A stretch of DNA of 64,000 nucleotides from Microbacterium esteraromaticum (GCF_016907315.1 NZ_JAFBBS010000001.1:2046001-2110000), one strand, 5' to 3'; counted from the stretch's first letter, positions 51,233 to 59,827 are shown. The notes: generated from the letters alone by a model not told the origin. Program-made: numbers and translations.

Positions 51233-51291
51233 GCACCCATCTTCCCATCCGGCGCGACCCGATGTCGGCGGTGCGTCGTACGCTCGTCGCG

Positions 51292-51852
51292 ATGGATGAA
51301 GAGACCCTCACCGACCGCCTCAGCCTGCGCCGGCCGACGGATGCCGATTTCGCCGCCGTGCACGCGATCCACGCCGACCCGCGGGTCTGGCTCCACTACC
51401 CCACTCTGCGGCACGCCGAGACGGCGCCCACCGAGCGGATGTTCGCGCGGTGGGACGCCGCGTGGAACGAAATCGGGCTCGGGTCGTGGATCGTACGCCT
51501 CCGCACGACCGGCGAGATCATCGGCGCGGGCGGCTGCACCCTGCTGCCCGCTGAACCGGGCGCGCGGGTGTGGAACCTCGGCTACCGCATCTCGGCCGAT
51601 CATCACGGCCACGGCTACGCGACCGAGCTGGCGCTCGCCGCAGTCGCCGCGGCCCGCCTGCGCTCACCGAAGCCGCCGGTCATCGCCTATCTCGTCGAGC
51701 ACAATCGCGCGTCGGCGGCGGTGGCCGAGAAAGCAGGGCTGCAGCTGGTGCACCGTGCTCCGGATGCCGGAAATCCCGACCCCGAGGTGATCAGACTGGT
51801 CTACGCCGACCGGGAGCTGACCGGCGCGCAGCTCGCGACGACGCTGCGCTGA
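51292..51852 (+). CDS. GNAT-family N-acetyltransferase (RimJ/RimL type)
   Basis: 186-residue acetyltransferase. The N-terminal TDRLSLRRPTDADFAAVHAI and the acetyl-CoA region NLGYRISADHHGHGYATELALAAV match ribosomal-protein-alanine-acetyltransferase-like GNATs. The ATG at 51292 is chosen because TACGCT lies seven bases upstream; longer in-frame starts lack supporting signals and would overlap the purC start. Acceptor substrate unknown. Confidence 0.85.
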   Translation: MDEETLTDRLSLRRPTDADFAAVHAIHADPRVWLHYPTLRHAETAPTERMFARWDAAWNEIGLGSWIVRLRTTGEIIGAGGCTLLPAEPGARVWNLGYRISADHHGHGYATELALAAVAAARLRSPKPPVIAYLVEHNRASAAVAEKAGLQLVHRAPDAGNPDPEVIRLVYADRELTGAQLATTLR

Positions 51853-51886
51853 TCGGCATCCCGGCGCCGGTGTCGGAGGGGAGGAG

Positions 51887-51892
51887 TAGCGT
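51887..51892 (+). promoter_or_regulatory. -10 element TAGCGT, DHA2 exporter promoter
   Basis: TAGCGT, then six bases (TGCCGG) and the GTG start at 51899; leaderless arrangement. Confidence 0.55.
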
Positions 51893-51898
51893 TGCCGG

Positions 51899-53389
51899 GT
51901 GACTTCGACTGAGACGACTCGTACCGAGACCCGCAGCCCCTGGCCCGCCCTGTGGGCGCTGGTCATCGGCTTCTTCATGCTGCTGGTCGACACGACGATC
52001 GTCTCGGTCGCCAATCCGGCCATCAAGGCCGCCCTCGACCCCGACACCAACAATCTCGACAATGTCGTCTGGGTCACGAGCGCGTACCTGCTGGCCTACG
52101 CGGTTCCGCTGCTGATCACCGGGCGCCTGGGCGATCGGTTCGGTCCCAAGAACATCTACCTGATCGGCCTCGCGGTCTTCACCCTGGCATCCCTGTGGTG
52201 CGGCCTGTCGACCACGCTGGAGGGGCTGATCGCGGCCCGGGCCGCGCAGGGGCTGGGCGCCGCGTTCATGACACCGCAGACGATGGCCGTGATCACCCGC
52301 ACCTTCCCGCCGCAGCGGCGAGGCGCGGCGATGGGGCTGTGGGGTGCCACCGCGGGCGTCGCCACCCTCGTCGGCCCGCTGCTCGGCGGTGTGCTCGTCG
52401 ACGCCTTCGGATGGGAGGCCATCTTCTTCGTCAACATCCCCGTCGGCATCGTGGGCTTCGTGCTCGCCTGGATCCTGGTGCCCAAGCTCGAGACCCATCC
52501 GCACCGCTTCGACCTCGCTGGCGTCGTGCTCAGCGCCGTCGCCCTGTTCCTGATCGTGTTCGGTCTGCAGGAGGGTGAGGCGTACGACTGGGGCACCATC
52601 GCCGGACCCATCACGGTGTGGGGCCTGATCATCGCTGGCATCACCGTGCTGGCGCTGTTCATCGTGCAGCAGGCGATGACCAAGAGCGAGCCGCTGGTGC
52701 CTCTGGCGCTGTTCAGGGATCGCAACTTCTCTGGCGCGAACGCGGCGATCGCGGTGGTCGGGTTCGCGGTGACCGGTATGTCGCTGCCATTCATGTTCTT
52801 CCTGCAGCTCGCCCGCGGGCTGACGCCCACCGAGGCCGCGCTGCTGATGATCCCGATGGCCGTGCTCTCGGGCGTTCTCGCCCCGGCCGCCGGAAAGCTG
52901 CTCGACCGGATCGACCCGCGGTGGATCCTCATCCCCGGCCTGCTCTGCGTCGCGGGAGGGCAGTTGTGGAACGCCGCGCTGATGAACATGGACACCCCGA
53001 CCTGGATGTTCCTGCTGCCGTCGGCCGTGCTCGGGATCGGCAACGCAGGCATGTGGGGTCCGCTCGCCACCACGGCGACCCGCAATCTGCCCCCGCGCCA
53101 GGCCGGAGCCGGTGCCGGCATCTACAACACCACGCGCACGATCGGCTCTGTCGTCGGGTCTGCCGCGATCGCCGCCTTCATGCAGTCGCGTCTCGAGGCG
53201 AACCTGCCCGGGCTGTCCGAGGCTCCTGCAGGGCTCTCGGGCGGAGGCGAGATGCCCCGGCGGATCGCCGAGGGATTCTCGGCCGGCATGGCGCAGGCCA
53301 TGCTTCTTCCTGCCTGCGTGCTGGGCATCGCGCTGATCGCGGCGCTGTTCCTCGGCCGGCACCGTGCCGATGAGGCGCCGTCGCGCTGA
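51899..53389 (+). CDS. MFS exporter, DHA2 family (EmrB/QacA type, 14 helices)
   Basis: 496-residue drug:proton antiporter with 14 predicted membrane segments. Signatures are LLVDTTIVSVANPAIKAAL in helix 1 (motif D1), GRLGDRFGPKNIYLIGL (motif A) and WGATAGVATLVGPLLGGVL (motif C, antiporter). The GTG start is supported by the leaderless promoter TAGCGT. Substrate unknown; no linked TetR-type regulator. Confidence 0.9.
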   Translation: MTSTETTRTETRSPWPALWALVIGFFMLLVDTTIVSVANPAIKAALDPDTNNLDNVVWVTSAYLLAYAVPLLITGRLGDRFGPKNIYLIGLAVFTLASLWCGLSTTLEGLIAARAAQGLGAAFMTPQTMAVITRTFPPQRRGAAMGLWGATAGVATLVGPLLGGVLVDAFGWEAIFFVNIPVGIVGFVLAWILVPKLETHPHRFDLAGVVLSAVALFLIVFGLQEGEAYDWGTIAGPITVWGLIIAGITVLALFIVQQAMTKSEPLVPLALFRDRNFSGANAAIAVVGFAVTGMSLPFMFFLQLARGLTPTEAALLMIPMAVLSGVLAPAAGKLLDRIDPRWILIPGLLCVAGGQLWNAALMNMDTPTWMFLLPSAVLGIGNAGMWGPLATTATRNLPPRQAGAGAGIYNTTRTIGSVVGSAAIAAFMQSRLEANLPGLSEAPAGLSGGGEMPRRIAEGFSAGMAQAMLLPACVLGIALIAALFLGRHRADEAPSR

Positions 53390-53441
53390 CCGTGCCGACG
53401 AGGCGCCGGCGCGCTGACCGCGACGGCGCCTCCGTGTCCGC

Positions 53442-53927
53442 TCAGCGGAAGAGGGCGATGCCGGCCTGGCCGATGAGCGCGAAGATGATCGCCCAGACGA
53501 TGATCGAGATGACCTGCCAGAAGATCACGGCGTTGCGGCTGGCACCGAACGACACCATCATCCCCGAGGTGATCTGGCTGGGCAGCACGGTCTGGCCGAG
53601 CAGGCTCACGCCGGGAACCCCGAAGCGGTCGAACATGCGCTTCACCTTCTCGCGACGCGGGGAGGGGACATCCTGAGCAGCATCCGCACCCCGCCGCGCC
53701 ATCACCTTCTGCCGGGCGGCGGACGCGATGAAGACGAAGATGAGCATCGAGATGACGTTGCCGACCACGGCCGCGAGCACGGCGATCGGCAGCGGAACGC
53801 CGGCGATCGCGCCGATGAGCGTGCCGAAGTACGACTCTATGAACGGGATCGCGGCGGCGAGCATGACCCCGGCCCACTGCAGCCACAGGGGAAGGGACTG
53901 GGTGAAGTCGACGAGTGCGTCCTGCAT
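53442..53927 (-). CDS. Small multidrug-export-like (Sm_multidrug_ex) membrane protein
   Basis: 161-residue membrane protein with four to five predicted helices. IPFIESYFGTLIGAIAGVPLPIAVLAAVVGN (split) is characteristic of the PF06695 family, with a cytoplasmic loop RREKVKRMFDRFGVPGVSLLGQ before the last helices. Function is not established despite the family name. The ATG at 53927 follows GGAGG. Divergent from the Xre regulator, sharing the inverted-repeat region at 53943-54007. Confidence 0.75.
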   Translation of the reverse strand: MQDALVDFTQSLPLWLQWAGVMLAAAIPFIESYFGTLIGAIAGVPLPIAVLAAVVGNVISMLIFVFIASAARQKVMARRGADAAQDVPSPRREKVKRMFDRFGVPGVSLLGQTVLPSQITSGMMVSFGASRNAVIFWQVISIIVWAIIFALIGQAGIALFR

Positions 53928-53942
53928 GATGGCCTCCGAAAG

Positions 53943-54007
53943 TGTAAAGCGTGTTTGACATGACAAGCATGCTTGACACCTCGGGAGCGTGTCAAGTCGG
54001 CTTTACA
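53943..54007. promoter_or_regulatory. Nested inverted repeat over divergent promoters (Xre operator candidate)
   Basis: TGTAAAGC (53943-53950) pairs with GCTTTACA (54000-54007), and TTGACA (53955-53960) with TGTCAA (53990-53995); both pairs share the centre 53975. A further palindrome CAAGCATGCTTG lies at 53964-53975. The right outer arm contains TTTACA, which serves as -35 for the Xre gene. Confidence 0.6.
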
Positions 54008-54030
54008 TGAGATCGCCGGTCGCCTACGTT
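54002..54030 (+). promoter_or_regulatory. Complete promoter of the Xre gene: TTTACA-17-TACGTT
   Basis: -35 TTTACA (54002-54007), 17-base spacer, -10 TACGTT (54025-54030), then six bases to the GTG start at 54037. The clearest full sigma-70-type promoter in the window. Confidence 0.7.
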
Positions 54031-54036
54031 TGAAGC

Positions 54037-54231
54037 GTGCAGAGCAGGGTCAAAGAGCTGAGAACCGAACGCGGTCTCTCGCAGCAGGCGCTCGCGACCG
54101 CCGTCGGCGTCTCGCGCCAGACCATCAACGCGATCGAGACCGGCCGCTACGACCCTTCCCTCGCGCTCGCCGTGCACCTGGCGCGGCACTTCGGCTCGAC
54201 CGTTGAGGAGGTCTTCGATGTCGATGCATGA
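54037..54231 (+). CDS. Xre/Cro-type small transcriptional regulator
   Basis: 64-residue protein consisting only of an HTH_3 domain: VKELRTERGLSQQALATAVGVSRQTINAIETGRYDPSLALAVHLARHFGSTVEEVF (in pieces, whole length). This is the YozG-like group often coupled to a small membrane protein. The leaderless GTG start is supported by a full promoter. Overlaps the next gene by 14 bases, so the two are coupled. Likely autoregulated through the inverted repeats just upstream. Confidence 0.9.
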   Translation: MQSRVKELRTERGLSQQALATAVGVSRQTINAIETGRYDPSLALAVHLARHFGSTVEEVFDVDA

Positions 54232-54652
54232 TGATGCGGCCGCCGAACCCACGTCTCGCCGCTGGCCCATGTCACGCACCAACACGGTGCTCGTCGGCGT
54301 GTGCGCCGCGGGCGCGCTGGTGTGCTTCGTGCTCGGGCAGACCGTAGCGGCCGTCGCTCTGCTCGTCGGCGCGATCGGCGGCGGACTCGGCGCGGTCTTC
54401 GCCCGCAGGGGCAGCTCAGGCGACCTCGAACGGGTGAACGCCCTGGAGTACGCCGACGAGCGCGACCGCGTCGCAGCGACCAAGGGCCTTGCCGCCGTCG
54501 GAGTCGTCGCGCTCGTGCTCGGCACCGTGCAGCTCGTCGTGCACGCCGTCGTCGACACCGATCCGGTCTCGCGCTGGACTGCCATCGCGTTCTACTTCGC
54601 CCTGGTGATCAGCTGGCTCGTCGCGAACTGGTACTTCGTGCGCCGAGGCTGA
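54218..54652 (+). CDS. Small integral membrane protein coupled to the Xre regulator
   Basis: 144 residues with four predicted helices in two hairpins (TVLVGVCAAGALVCFVLGQT, AVALLVGAIGGGLGAVFA; AAVGVVALVLGTVQLVVHAV, AIAFYFALVISWLVANWYF). A charged loop SSGDLERVNALEYADERDR sits between them. Resembles DUF2178-like partners of Xre regulators; may act as anti-repressor or stress-linked membrane protein, which is inference. GAGGAG lies before the ATG inside the regulator gene. Confidence 0.7.
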   Translation: MSMHDDAAAEPTSRRWPMSRTNTVLVGVCAAGALVCFVLGQTVAAVALLVGAIGGGLGAVFARRGSSGDLERVNALEYADERDRVAATKGLAAVGVVALVLGTVQLVVHAVVDTDPVSRWTAIAFYFALVISWLVANWYFVRRG

Positions 54653-54689
54653 TACCGAATACCGCCCACCGGCGTGATCTGATGGAGCG

Positions 54690-55220
54690 ATGACCATCGC
54701 GCTGGCCCGTCCCTCCCTGTCCCTGTTCGACTCATGGTCCGAGACCGTGGCTGAATTCGGAGATGCGCACATCGACGGCGCTGGTCTCGAGCGCGGGCAG
54801 TCGCATGATCGGGATGCCTGCGCCGCTCTCGTCGAGAAGGCCGAGCTGTACGCCGATGCGGAGGCGACGCTGCCCGACGGCCACGTCGGCTGCGACTACT
54901 TCTGGATCACCGACGACGGCGACGTCGTGGGGTTCATCGCCTTCCGTCGCGAGCTGAACGACTGGCTGCGCATGTACGGCGGGCACATCGGGTACTCGGT
55001 GCGTCCTTCGCGGCGCCGGCAGGGCATCGCCGGCGCGGCCCTGCGGCTCGTGCTCGACCGGGCCAGCGAGCAGGGCTACGACCGCGTCATGCTCACCTGC
55101 GACGACGGCAACGCCGGCTCGTACCGCACGATCGAGAGCGCGGGCGGCGAGCTCGAGGCGGTCATCGCCGGGCCTGACGCTCCGGACGAGCGGATGCGGC
55201 AGTACTGGATCGCCCTCTGA
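54690..55220 (+). CDS. GNAT-family N-acetyltransferase
   Basis: 176-residue GNAT. The acetyl-CoA-binding region GHIGYSVRPSRRRQGIAGAALRLVL (motif A, with RRRQGIAG in place of the usual Q/RxxGxG/A) lies near residues 95-120, followed by VMLTCDDGNAGSYRTIESAGGELE. Similar to predicted acetyltransferases of the COG3981 group. Substrate unknown. Possibly co-transcribed with the Xre pair, 37 bases upstream. Confidence 0.85.
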   Translation: MTIALARPSLSLFDSWSETVAEFGDAHIDGAGLERGQSHDRDACAALVEKAELYADAEATLPDGHVGCDYFWITDDGDVVGFIAFRRELNDWLRMYGGHIGYSVRPSRRRQGIAGAALRLVLDRASEQGYDRVMLTCDDGNAGSYRTIESAGGELEAVIAGPDAPDERMRQYWIAL

Positions 55221-55263
55221 TCTGACGCCGTCCCCGGTCCGCGCCGGTGACGCGCCGGTCGCG

Positions 55264-56541
55264 CTACTCGGCGACGCGCGCCGCGATGTCGTGACGATAG
55301 TGGGCGCCGTCGAGCGAGATGCGGCCGATCGCCTCATAGGCCCTGGCACGGGCATCCGCGAAGTCCGACCCCGTGGCGACGACGTTCATCACCCGACCGC
55401 CGGTCGCGATGAGTGATCCGCCAGGGGCGTCGGGAGCACCGGTCGCGGCGTGAACGATCGAGACGCCGTCGACGGATGCCGCATCGGCCAGTCCCTCGAT
55501 CATGCGGCCGGTCTGCGGGGCCTCGGGGTAGCCCTCGCTGGCGAGCACGACGGTGATCGCGACATCGGATGAGAAATCGGGCTGCGGCTCATCTTCGAGC
55601 GTGCCGGATGCGGCGGCCAGCAGCAGGCGCGACAGGGGAGTGCGCAGTCGCGGCAGCACGACCTGGGTCTCGGGGTCGCCGAAGCGCGCGTTGAACTCGA
55701 TCACCCGCACGCCCGCAGGAGTCAGGATGAGCCCCGCGTACAGCAGGCCGATGAAGGGAGTGCCCTCGGAGTCGAGCTGATGCACCACGGGCACGGCGAC
55801 CGACTCCGTCACCTCGGCGACGAACGCCTCGACGCTGCCGAATTCGTCGGCGAGCCACGGCAGCGGCGAGTACGCGCCCATGCCGCCGGTGTTCGGTCCG
55901 CCGTCGCCGTCGAGCGCGCGCTTGAAGTCCTGCGCGGGGCTCAGCGCGCGCACGGTGTCGCCGTCGCTGAGGAAGAAGAGCGACACCTCGGGCCCCGTGA
56001 GGAACTCCTCGACGAGCACAGGACCGGAGGGCAGGTAGTGCTCGGCGTGCGCCAGCGCCTCGGCGCGATCGGCGGTGACGATGACGCCCTTGCCCGCGGC
56101 CAGGCCGTCGGCCTTCACGACGTGCGGAGCACCGAGCTCATCGAATGCGGCCTCGACCTCGGCGGTCGTCGCCGCGCGCACCGCGCGCCCGGTCGGCACA
56201 CCCGCGGCATCCATGATCCGCTTCGCGAAGGCCTTCGAGCCCTCGAGCTGAGCGGCGGCCCGGCCAGGGCCGAACACCGGGATGCCTCGTTCGCGCAGCA
56301 CGTCGGCGACACCGGCGACCAGAGGCGCTTCGGGGCCGACGACGACGAGGTCGATGGCGTGCTCGTTCGCGAAACCCGCGACCGCGGCGCCGTCGAGCTG
56401 ATCGAGGTCGACGAGGGTGGCATCCTGCGCGATGCCGGCATTGCCGGGTGCGGCGAAGATCTCGTGATCGGCCTCTTCGGACCGCAGGGAGAGGATGATC
56501 GCGTGCTCGCGCGCGCCCGAGCCGAGGACGAGGATCTTCAT
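55264..56541 (-). CDS. purD: Phosphoribosylamine-glycine ligase
   Basis: 425-residue GAR synthetase (purine step 2), ATP-grasp enzyme. Motifs: [18 protein letters not shown] at the N terminus, [16 protein letters not shown], the grasp region [31 protein letters not shown] and [26 protein letters not shown] and six bases precede the ATG, so expression is probably leaderless. Confidence 0.96.
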   Translation of the reverse strand: MKILVLGSGAREHAIILSLRSEEADHEIFAAPGNAGIAQDATLVDLDQLDGAAVAGFANEHAIDLVVVGPEAPLVAGVADVLRERGIPVFGPGRAAAQLEGSKAFAKRIMDAAGVPTGRAVRAATTAEVEAAFDELGAPHVVKADGLAAGKGVIVTADRAEALAHAEHYLPSGPVLVEEFLTGPEVSLFFLSDGDTVRALSPAQDFKRALDGDGGPNTGGMGAYSPLPWLADEFGSVEAFVAEVTESVAVPVVHQLDSEGTPFIGLLYAGLILTPAGVRVIEFNARFGDPETQVVLPRLRTPLSRLLLAAASGTLEDEPQPDFSSDVAITVVLASEGYPEAPQTGRMIEGLADAASVDGVSIVHAATGAPDAPGGSLIATGGRVMNVVATGSDFADARARAYEAIGRISLDGAHYRHDIAARVAE

Positions 56542-56547
56542 GCCGCC

Positions 56548-56553
56548 AGCCTA
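56548..56553 (-). promoter_or_regulatory. -10 element TAGGCT, purD promoter
   Basis: TAGGCT on the minus strand, six bases before the purD ATG; same hexamer as the purM and kinase promoters. Confidence 0.6.
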
Positions 56554-56573
56554 CCGGCGCGCCACGGCCGAGC

Positions 56574-57254
56574 TCAGACGATGACAGGCCGCTCGACCGC
56601 CGGGTCCCACGACTGCGACCAGCCTGTCGCGTCGAACAGCGCGTCGAGTACGCCGGCGGTGAAGCCCCACACGATCGTGCCGTCGATGTCGAACGCCGGG
56701 CCCTTGTAGGTGTACCCGTCGCGGCGCAGCACCGACGTGAACCGGTTGGCGGGGTCGACCAGCTGCGCGACCGGCACCCGGAAGACCTCGACCGTCTCGG
56801 CATGATCCACGGCCGCGACCCGCGAGGGTTCGCGCCACCAGCCGAGCACCGGGGTGACCAGGAAGTTGCTCACGGCGAGCGGGATCTCGGGCAGCGCCGC
56901 GAGCACTTCCACGCCATCCGGATCGAGCCCGGTCTCCTCCTGCGCTTCGCGCAGCGCGGTCGCGACGGTGTCGGCATCCTGCTCTTCGTAGCCGCCGCCG
57001 GGGAACGACACCTGACCCGGGTGCGACGACAGCGTGGCCGCTCGACGCTGCAGCAGCACGTCGAGGTCGGCCGACACGGTCTCGTCGTCGGATCGGGCCG
57101 GGATGCTGTCGAGCCGGCCGAACAGGATGAGCACCGATGCGGGCCACGGATCGTCGACCGACATCGGAAAGCGCGGCGTCCATTCGCCCGCGCGCTCTGC
57201 GGCGGCCAGCAACTCGGCGCGCGCGCCGCGCATCTCTTCAGCAGAACCAGTCAT
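56574..57254 (-). CDS. NUDIX hydrolase, CoA pyrophosphatase-like
   Basis: 226-residue NUDIX protein of the NudL/CoAse subgroup. The UPF0035-type block LLQRRAATLSSHPGQVSFPGGGY precedes the NUDIX box, whose catalytic part TALREAQEETGLDP is intact (about residues 105-118). It may hydrolyse CoA or other nucleotide diphosphates. Start at 57254 with TAGGCT eight bases upstream on the minus strand. Divergent from the sterol-carrier-like gene across a gap filled by a palindromic element. Confidence 0.88.
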   Translation of the reverse strand: MTGSAEEMRGARAELLAAAERAGEWTPRFPMSVDDPWPASVLILFGRLDSIPARSDDETVSADLDVLLQRRAATLSSHPGQVSFPGGGYEEQDADTVATALREAQEETGLDPDGVEVLAALPEIPLAVSNFLVTPVLGWWREPSRVAAVDHAETVEVFRVPVAQLVDPANRFTSVLRRDGYTYKGPAFDIDGTIVWGFTAGVLDALFDATGWSQSWDPAVERPVIV

Positions 57255-57279
57255 CGAATCAGAGCCTAGGCGCGCCGCC

Positions 57280-57363
57280 GTCACAACTCCGGAGAAATGT
57301 GGCGGATGTGCCGCGGAACAGGGGTTCTGGGCTCCTGCGCATCCGGACCTCCGGGCTTGTGAC
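57280..57363. repeat. GTCACAACTCCGGAG...TTGTGAC palindromic element
   Basis: Left end GTCACAACTCCGGAG (57280-57294) and right end CTCCGGGCTTGTGAC (57349-57363) are inverted with two mismatches; length 84 bases. Resembles the element inside the AcoX-like gene (AACTCAGGAGAA...CTCCTGAGTTGTGA). It fills most of the gap between two divergent genes. Confidence 0.75.
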
Positions 57364-57366
57364 GCG

Positions 57367-57372
57367 TAACCT
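57367..57372 (+). promoter_or_regulatory. -10 element TAACCT, sterol-carrier-like gene promoter
   Basis: TAACCT, then GGGGGC and the ATG at 57379. It begins four bases after the palindromic element, so the element lies over the -35 region. Confidence 0.55.
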
Positions 57373-57378
57373 GGGGGC

Positions 57379-57735
57379 ATGCCCGCCCGGAAGATCGACG
57401 TCGCCGATGGACGTGCCGCGCTCGCGAGCGTCGCCGCCAGTGAGGCAGCGCGTCCGGTGCTCGCCACCGCGGTGCGCTACCTGCTTCAGCTGCTCGACGA
57501 GAAGGCGCCGGGCAACAGCGTCGAGGTGCGTGTGCCGCCGTTCGGGGCAGTTCAGGTCGTGCAGGGCCCGCGGCACACCCGCGGCACCCCGCCCAACGTC
57601 GTCGAGATGGACGCCGCCACCTGGGTCGCGCTGGCCACGGGGGCGGAGCAGTGGGCGGATGCCCTGGCCGCCGGCCGCGTGATGGCATCGGGCACCCGTG
57701 CAGACCTCAGCGACCTGCTGCCACTGCGGCCATGA
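57379..57735 (+). CDS. Sterol-carrier-family (SCP_3-like) small protein
   Basis: 118-residue protein related to the actinobacterial sterol carrier family protein often found near purF/purM. Visible motifs are [27 protein letters not shown], and ending in [18 protein letters not shown] and a W-rich helix. Function unknown; no catalytic residues evident. The leaderless start is supported by TAACCT. It begins a plus-strand set of small genes leading towards purM. Confidence 0.8.
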   Translation: MPARKIDVADGRAALASVAASEAARPVLATAVRYLLQLLDEKAPGNSVEVRVPPFGAVQVVQGPRHTRGTPPNVVEMDAATWVALATGAEQWADALAAGRVMASGTRADLSDLLPLRP

Positions 57736-57757
57736 CTGCGCACCTAGGGTGTGGATC

Positions 57758-58213
57758 ATGAAGAAGACCTCGGCGGCAGTCGTCGTGGCGATCGCCGCAC
57801 TCGCGCTGACCGGATGCAGTGCATCGCAGTCGACCGATGACGGTGCGGTGCAGCGGTGGCTGGAAGAACGTGCAGAGTCCACGGCTGGGGCCGCTCAGCT
57901 GTCGGGTCTGGCCGTGAAGCCGGACGATCAGCGCACTCTCGATGGGGCGATCGCCGCGGGCCAGGCCGTTCGCATCGACTTCGAGTCGCCGCAGGACGTC
58001 ACCTCGGTGCAGTTCGAATGCTTCGGCGCCGAGACGATGGACGCCGGGGTCTACTACGAGAGCGGATCGGGCCAGGTCGGCACCGGCGCCACCGATGTCC
58101 GCTGCGCCGACGGTCCGATCACGATCGACGTCGGCAGGGAGCCGCTGAGCGCCATCGCCGCCGACGGAACCAACGCCGAGGGACTCGGCGCCTGGTCGGT
58201 GACCGTCCGCTGA
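57758..58213 (+). CDS. Hypothetical secreted lipoprotein
   Basis: 151 residues with signal peptide and lipobox LTGC (Cys near residue 21). The mature domain is beta-rich (VRIDFESPQDVTSVQFECFG, VRCADGPITIDV) with two Cys (ECFG and RCAD) that may form a disulfide. No family recognised. TAGGGT lies seven bases before the ATG. Located between the sterol-carrier-like gene and a small membrane protein. Confidence 0.75.
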   Translation: MKKTSAAVVVAIAALALTGCSASQSTDDGAVQRWLEERAESTAGAAQLSGLAVKPDDQRTLDGAIAAGQAVRIDFESPQDVTSVQFECFGAETMDAGVYYESGSGQVGTGATDVRCADGPITIDVGREPLSAIAADGTNAEGLGAWSVTVR

Positions 58214-58253
58214 TCCCCGCGATCGCATAGGCGGAGCGTGGGACAATAGGAGC

Positions 58254-58580
58254 ATGTCCCGCACACCCCGCCACTCCACGGTCGAAGCGACGATCCGTCC
58301 CGTGCCGCGCTACGGCGTGTTCATGGTGACAGGGGCCGTGCTGGGGATCATCGTCGCCGGCATCGTGACGCTGCTCGGATCGTACGAGCCGTCTCGCGTG
58401 CTCGGCGTCGTCTACCCTCCTGGCCAGGTCTTCGGGTTCGCGCTGCTGTGGACCGTGCCGATCGGCATCGCCCTCGGCGGCATGATCGCCGTGATGCTGG
58501 ACCGTGCGGCGCGCAAGCACGCCCGCGTCGTTCGCGTCGAGCGCGAGCACGTCGTCGAGACCGACGACGAGCAGGGCTAG
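58254..58580 (+). CDS. Small two-helix membrane protein
   Basis: 108 residues with two predicted membrane helices (GVFMVTGAVLGIIVAGIVTLL and FGFALLWTVPIGIALGGMIAVML) joined by a loop GSYEPSRVLGVVYPPGQ, and a charged cytoplasmic tail. Conserved-looking but no function known. The sequence GACAATAGGAGCATG gives both a possible -10 (GACAAT, six bases before ATG) and an AGGAG too close to act well. Its last four bases overlap the convergent gene. Confidence 0.7.
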   Translation: MSRTPRHSTVEATIRPVPRYGVFMVTGAVLGIIVAGIVTLLGSYEPSRVLGVVYPPGQVFGFALLWTVPIGIALGGMIAVMLDRAARKHARVVRVEREHVVETDDEQG

Positions 58581-59176
58581 GCCAGCTCGGCGATCACCGG
58601 CCGCATCGCCGCGTCGAACGCGACCACGTCACGTCGCAAGCCGTCTGTGACGGCGACGCTCAGGGCGCCGATCCACCAGATGCCCCGCTGGGCGAACGGC
58701 AGCACCTGCACGTTCAGCTCGAACGAGTGCGCTCGGCGCCCGACCTCGCGCTCGAACTCCGCGATGGCGCTCGCGTAGGCGCGATAGGCGCCGCCCGATG
58801 AGCTGACCGAGTCGACGTAGCGGTTGTGCGCGCGCTGCGCGTAATGCAGCACGGTCTGCGCGTGCGGGATGATCGCGTCGCGCAGCTCTTCGGCGCCGGT
58901 GGTCGGCAGCGCGACGAGGGTGTCATAGCCGTCGACGAGGTCGAGCGGCACGTCCGAGCGGTGCGCGCGCGGCTCGACGGTCATGTCCCAGTACTCGCGC
59001 CACTGCTTCTCGAGTGCGTCGTCGACGTCTTCGGCGTCGGGCCGGCGCACCTCGAGGCCGCGCAGCGCGGGCAGGTCCTCAGGCGCCCGGATGCCCAGCA
59101 GCTGCCTGAGCGCAAGGGCGACCAGCACCGAGGTGCCGGCGTCTTCGCGGATCAGCCACTGCGGCTTGTCGACCAT
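58577..59176 (-). CDS. Conserved hypothetical protein (199 aa)
   Basis: 199-residue soluble protein without a family I can name. It begins VDKPQWLIREDAGTSVLVALALRQLLG; a helical middle part has AIIPHAQTVLHYAQRAHNRYVDSVSSSGGAYRAYASA (in pieces), and it ends in VAFDAAMRPVIAELA. The relative position next to the purM-purF block suggests a conserved actinobacterial gene. TACGAT lies six bases before the ATG, supporting a leaderless start. Confidence 0.7.
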   Translation of the reverse strand: MVDKPQWLIREDAGTSVLVALALRQLLGIRAPEDLPALRGLEVRRPDAEDVDDALEKQWREYWDMTVEPRAHRSDVPLDLVDGYDTLVALPTTGAEELRDAIIPHAQTVLHYAQRAHNRYVDSVSSSGGAYRAYASAIAEFEREVGRRAHSFELNVQVLPFAQRGIWWIGALSVAVTDGLRRDVVAFDAAMRPVIAELA

Positions 59177-59182
59177 TGCCCC

Positions 59183-59188
59183 ATCGTA
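59183..59188 (-). promoter_or_regulatory. -10 element TACGAT, promoter of the 199-aa gene
   Basis: TACGAT on the minus strand, followed by six bases and the ATG at 59176. Confidence 0.5.
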
Positions 59189-59261
59189 TGGTCAATATGC
59201 GACGGAGGCGCAGGTCTCACCGCAGTCTCGTCTGGTCGAGGAGAGAGCGGCAGCGGAGGTC

Positions 59262-59594
59262 TCAGCGGCGACGGGAGAGGATGCGGCGGCGCAGCCGCTC
59301 TCGGCTGCGTGACGGCGGGCGCGTGGCGTCGACCAGCGCCTGCCGGGCTGCGGCGAGGTTCGGGTAGCTGCCGATGCGGCGGCTGTGGCTGTCGTGCACC
59401 ACGTGGGCGGCGTCGTCGACGGTCACGAAGCCGGCGAACTCGCCCCGGCTCGTCGCGACGAAGACGTCGTGGCCCGCCTGGCGCCAGGCCAGCTCTGCGG
59501 GTGCTTCAGCGGACGCGACGGCGGTCGCGGTGGGGTCGGTGTCGTGGTCGTGGATGGGCGCGCGGGAGCGCGCGGAACTGGCGGTACTGCTCAT
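59262..59594 (-). CDS. Hypothetical protein (110 aa)
   Basis: 110 residues with a disordered N terminus (Ser/Ala/Asp-rich, about 35 residues), a central small domain AWRQAGHDVFVATSRGEFAGFVTVDD then HVVHDSHSRRIGSYPNLAAARQALVDA, and a very basic tail ending SRERLRRRILSRRR. The middle resembles small actinobacterial DUFs found near purM. The basic tail could contact nucleic acid, which is speculative. Codon use supports a real gene. Confidence 0.6.
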   Translation of the reverse strand: MSSTASSARSRAPIHDHDTDPTATAVASAEAPAELAWRQAGHDVFVATSRGEFAGFVTVDDAAHVVHDSHSRRIGSYPNLAAARQALVDATRPPSRSRERLRRRILSRRR

Positions 59595-59815
59595 GATCTC
59601 TTGGTCTGTCTGCGGGCGGCATGCTGCCGCCTGTGGTTCGGCCGGGGCGCCGTGAACCGCATCGGTGCGGATCGGCCACTCATGCCCGGCCTGGATGTGT
59701 GCGCTGCGCCGGTGAGATACGGCGGAACTTCGCGCAACTATCCATAGTAGCAGATCGGGCGGAAGTGGCCCCGGACGGTCAGGAAACGGCGGGGTCGGCG
59801 GCTCCTGCGGGCCGG

Positions 59816-59821
59816 TAGGCT
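59816..59821 (+). promoter_or_regulatory. -10 element TAGGCT, purM-purF promoter
   Basis: TAGGCT followed by six bases (GTAGGC) and the purM GTG start at 59828. The 233-base gap before purM shows no other feature I can support. Confidence 0.6.
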
Positions 59822-59827
59822 GTAGGC

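Noticed and set aside
54037-54652. Toxin-antitoxin pair
   Set aside because: The Xre plus membrane-protein layout is reminiscent, but the second protein has four helices and resembles known Xre-linked membrane proteins; nothing indicates toxicity.
59595-59815. Purine riboswitch or regulatory RNA before purM
   Set aside because: A leaderless promoter immediately before the GTG leaves no transcribed leader, and no aptamer-like fold was recognised.
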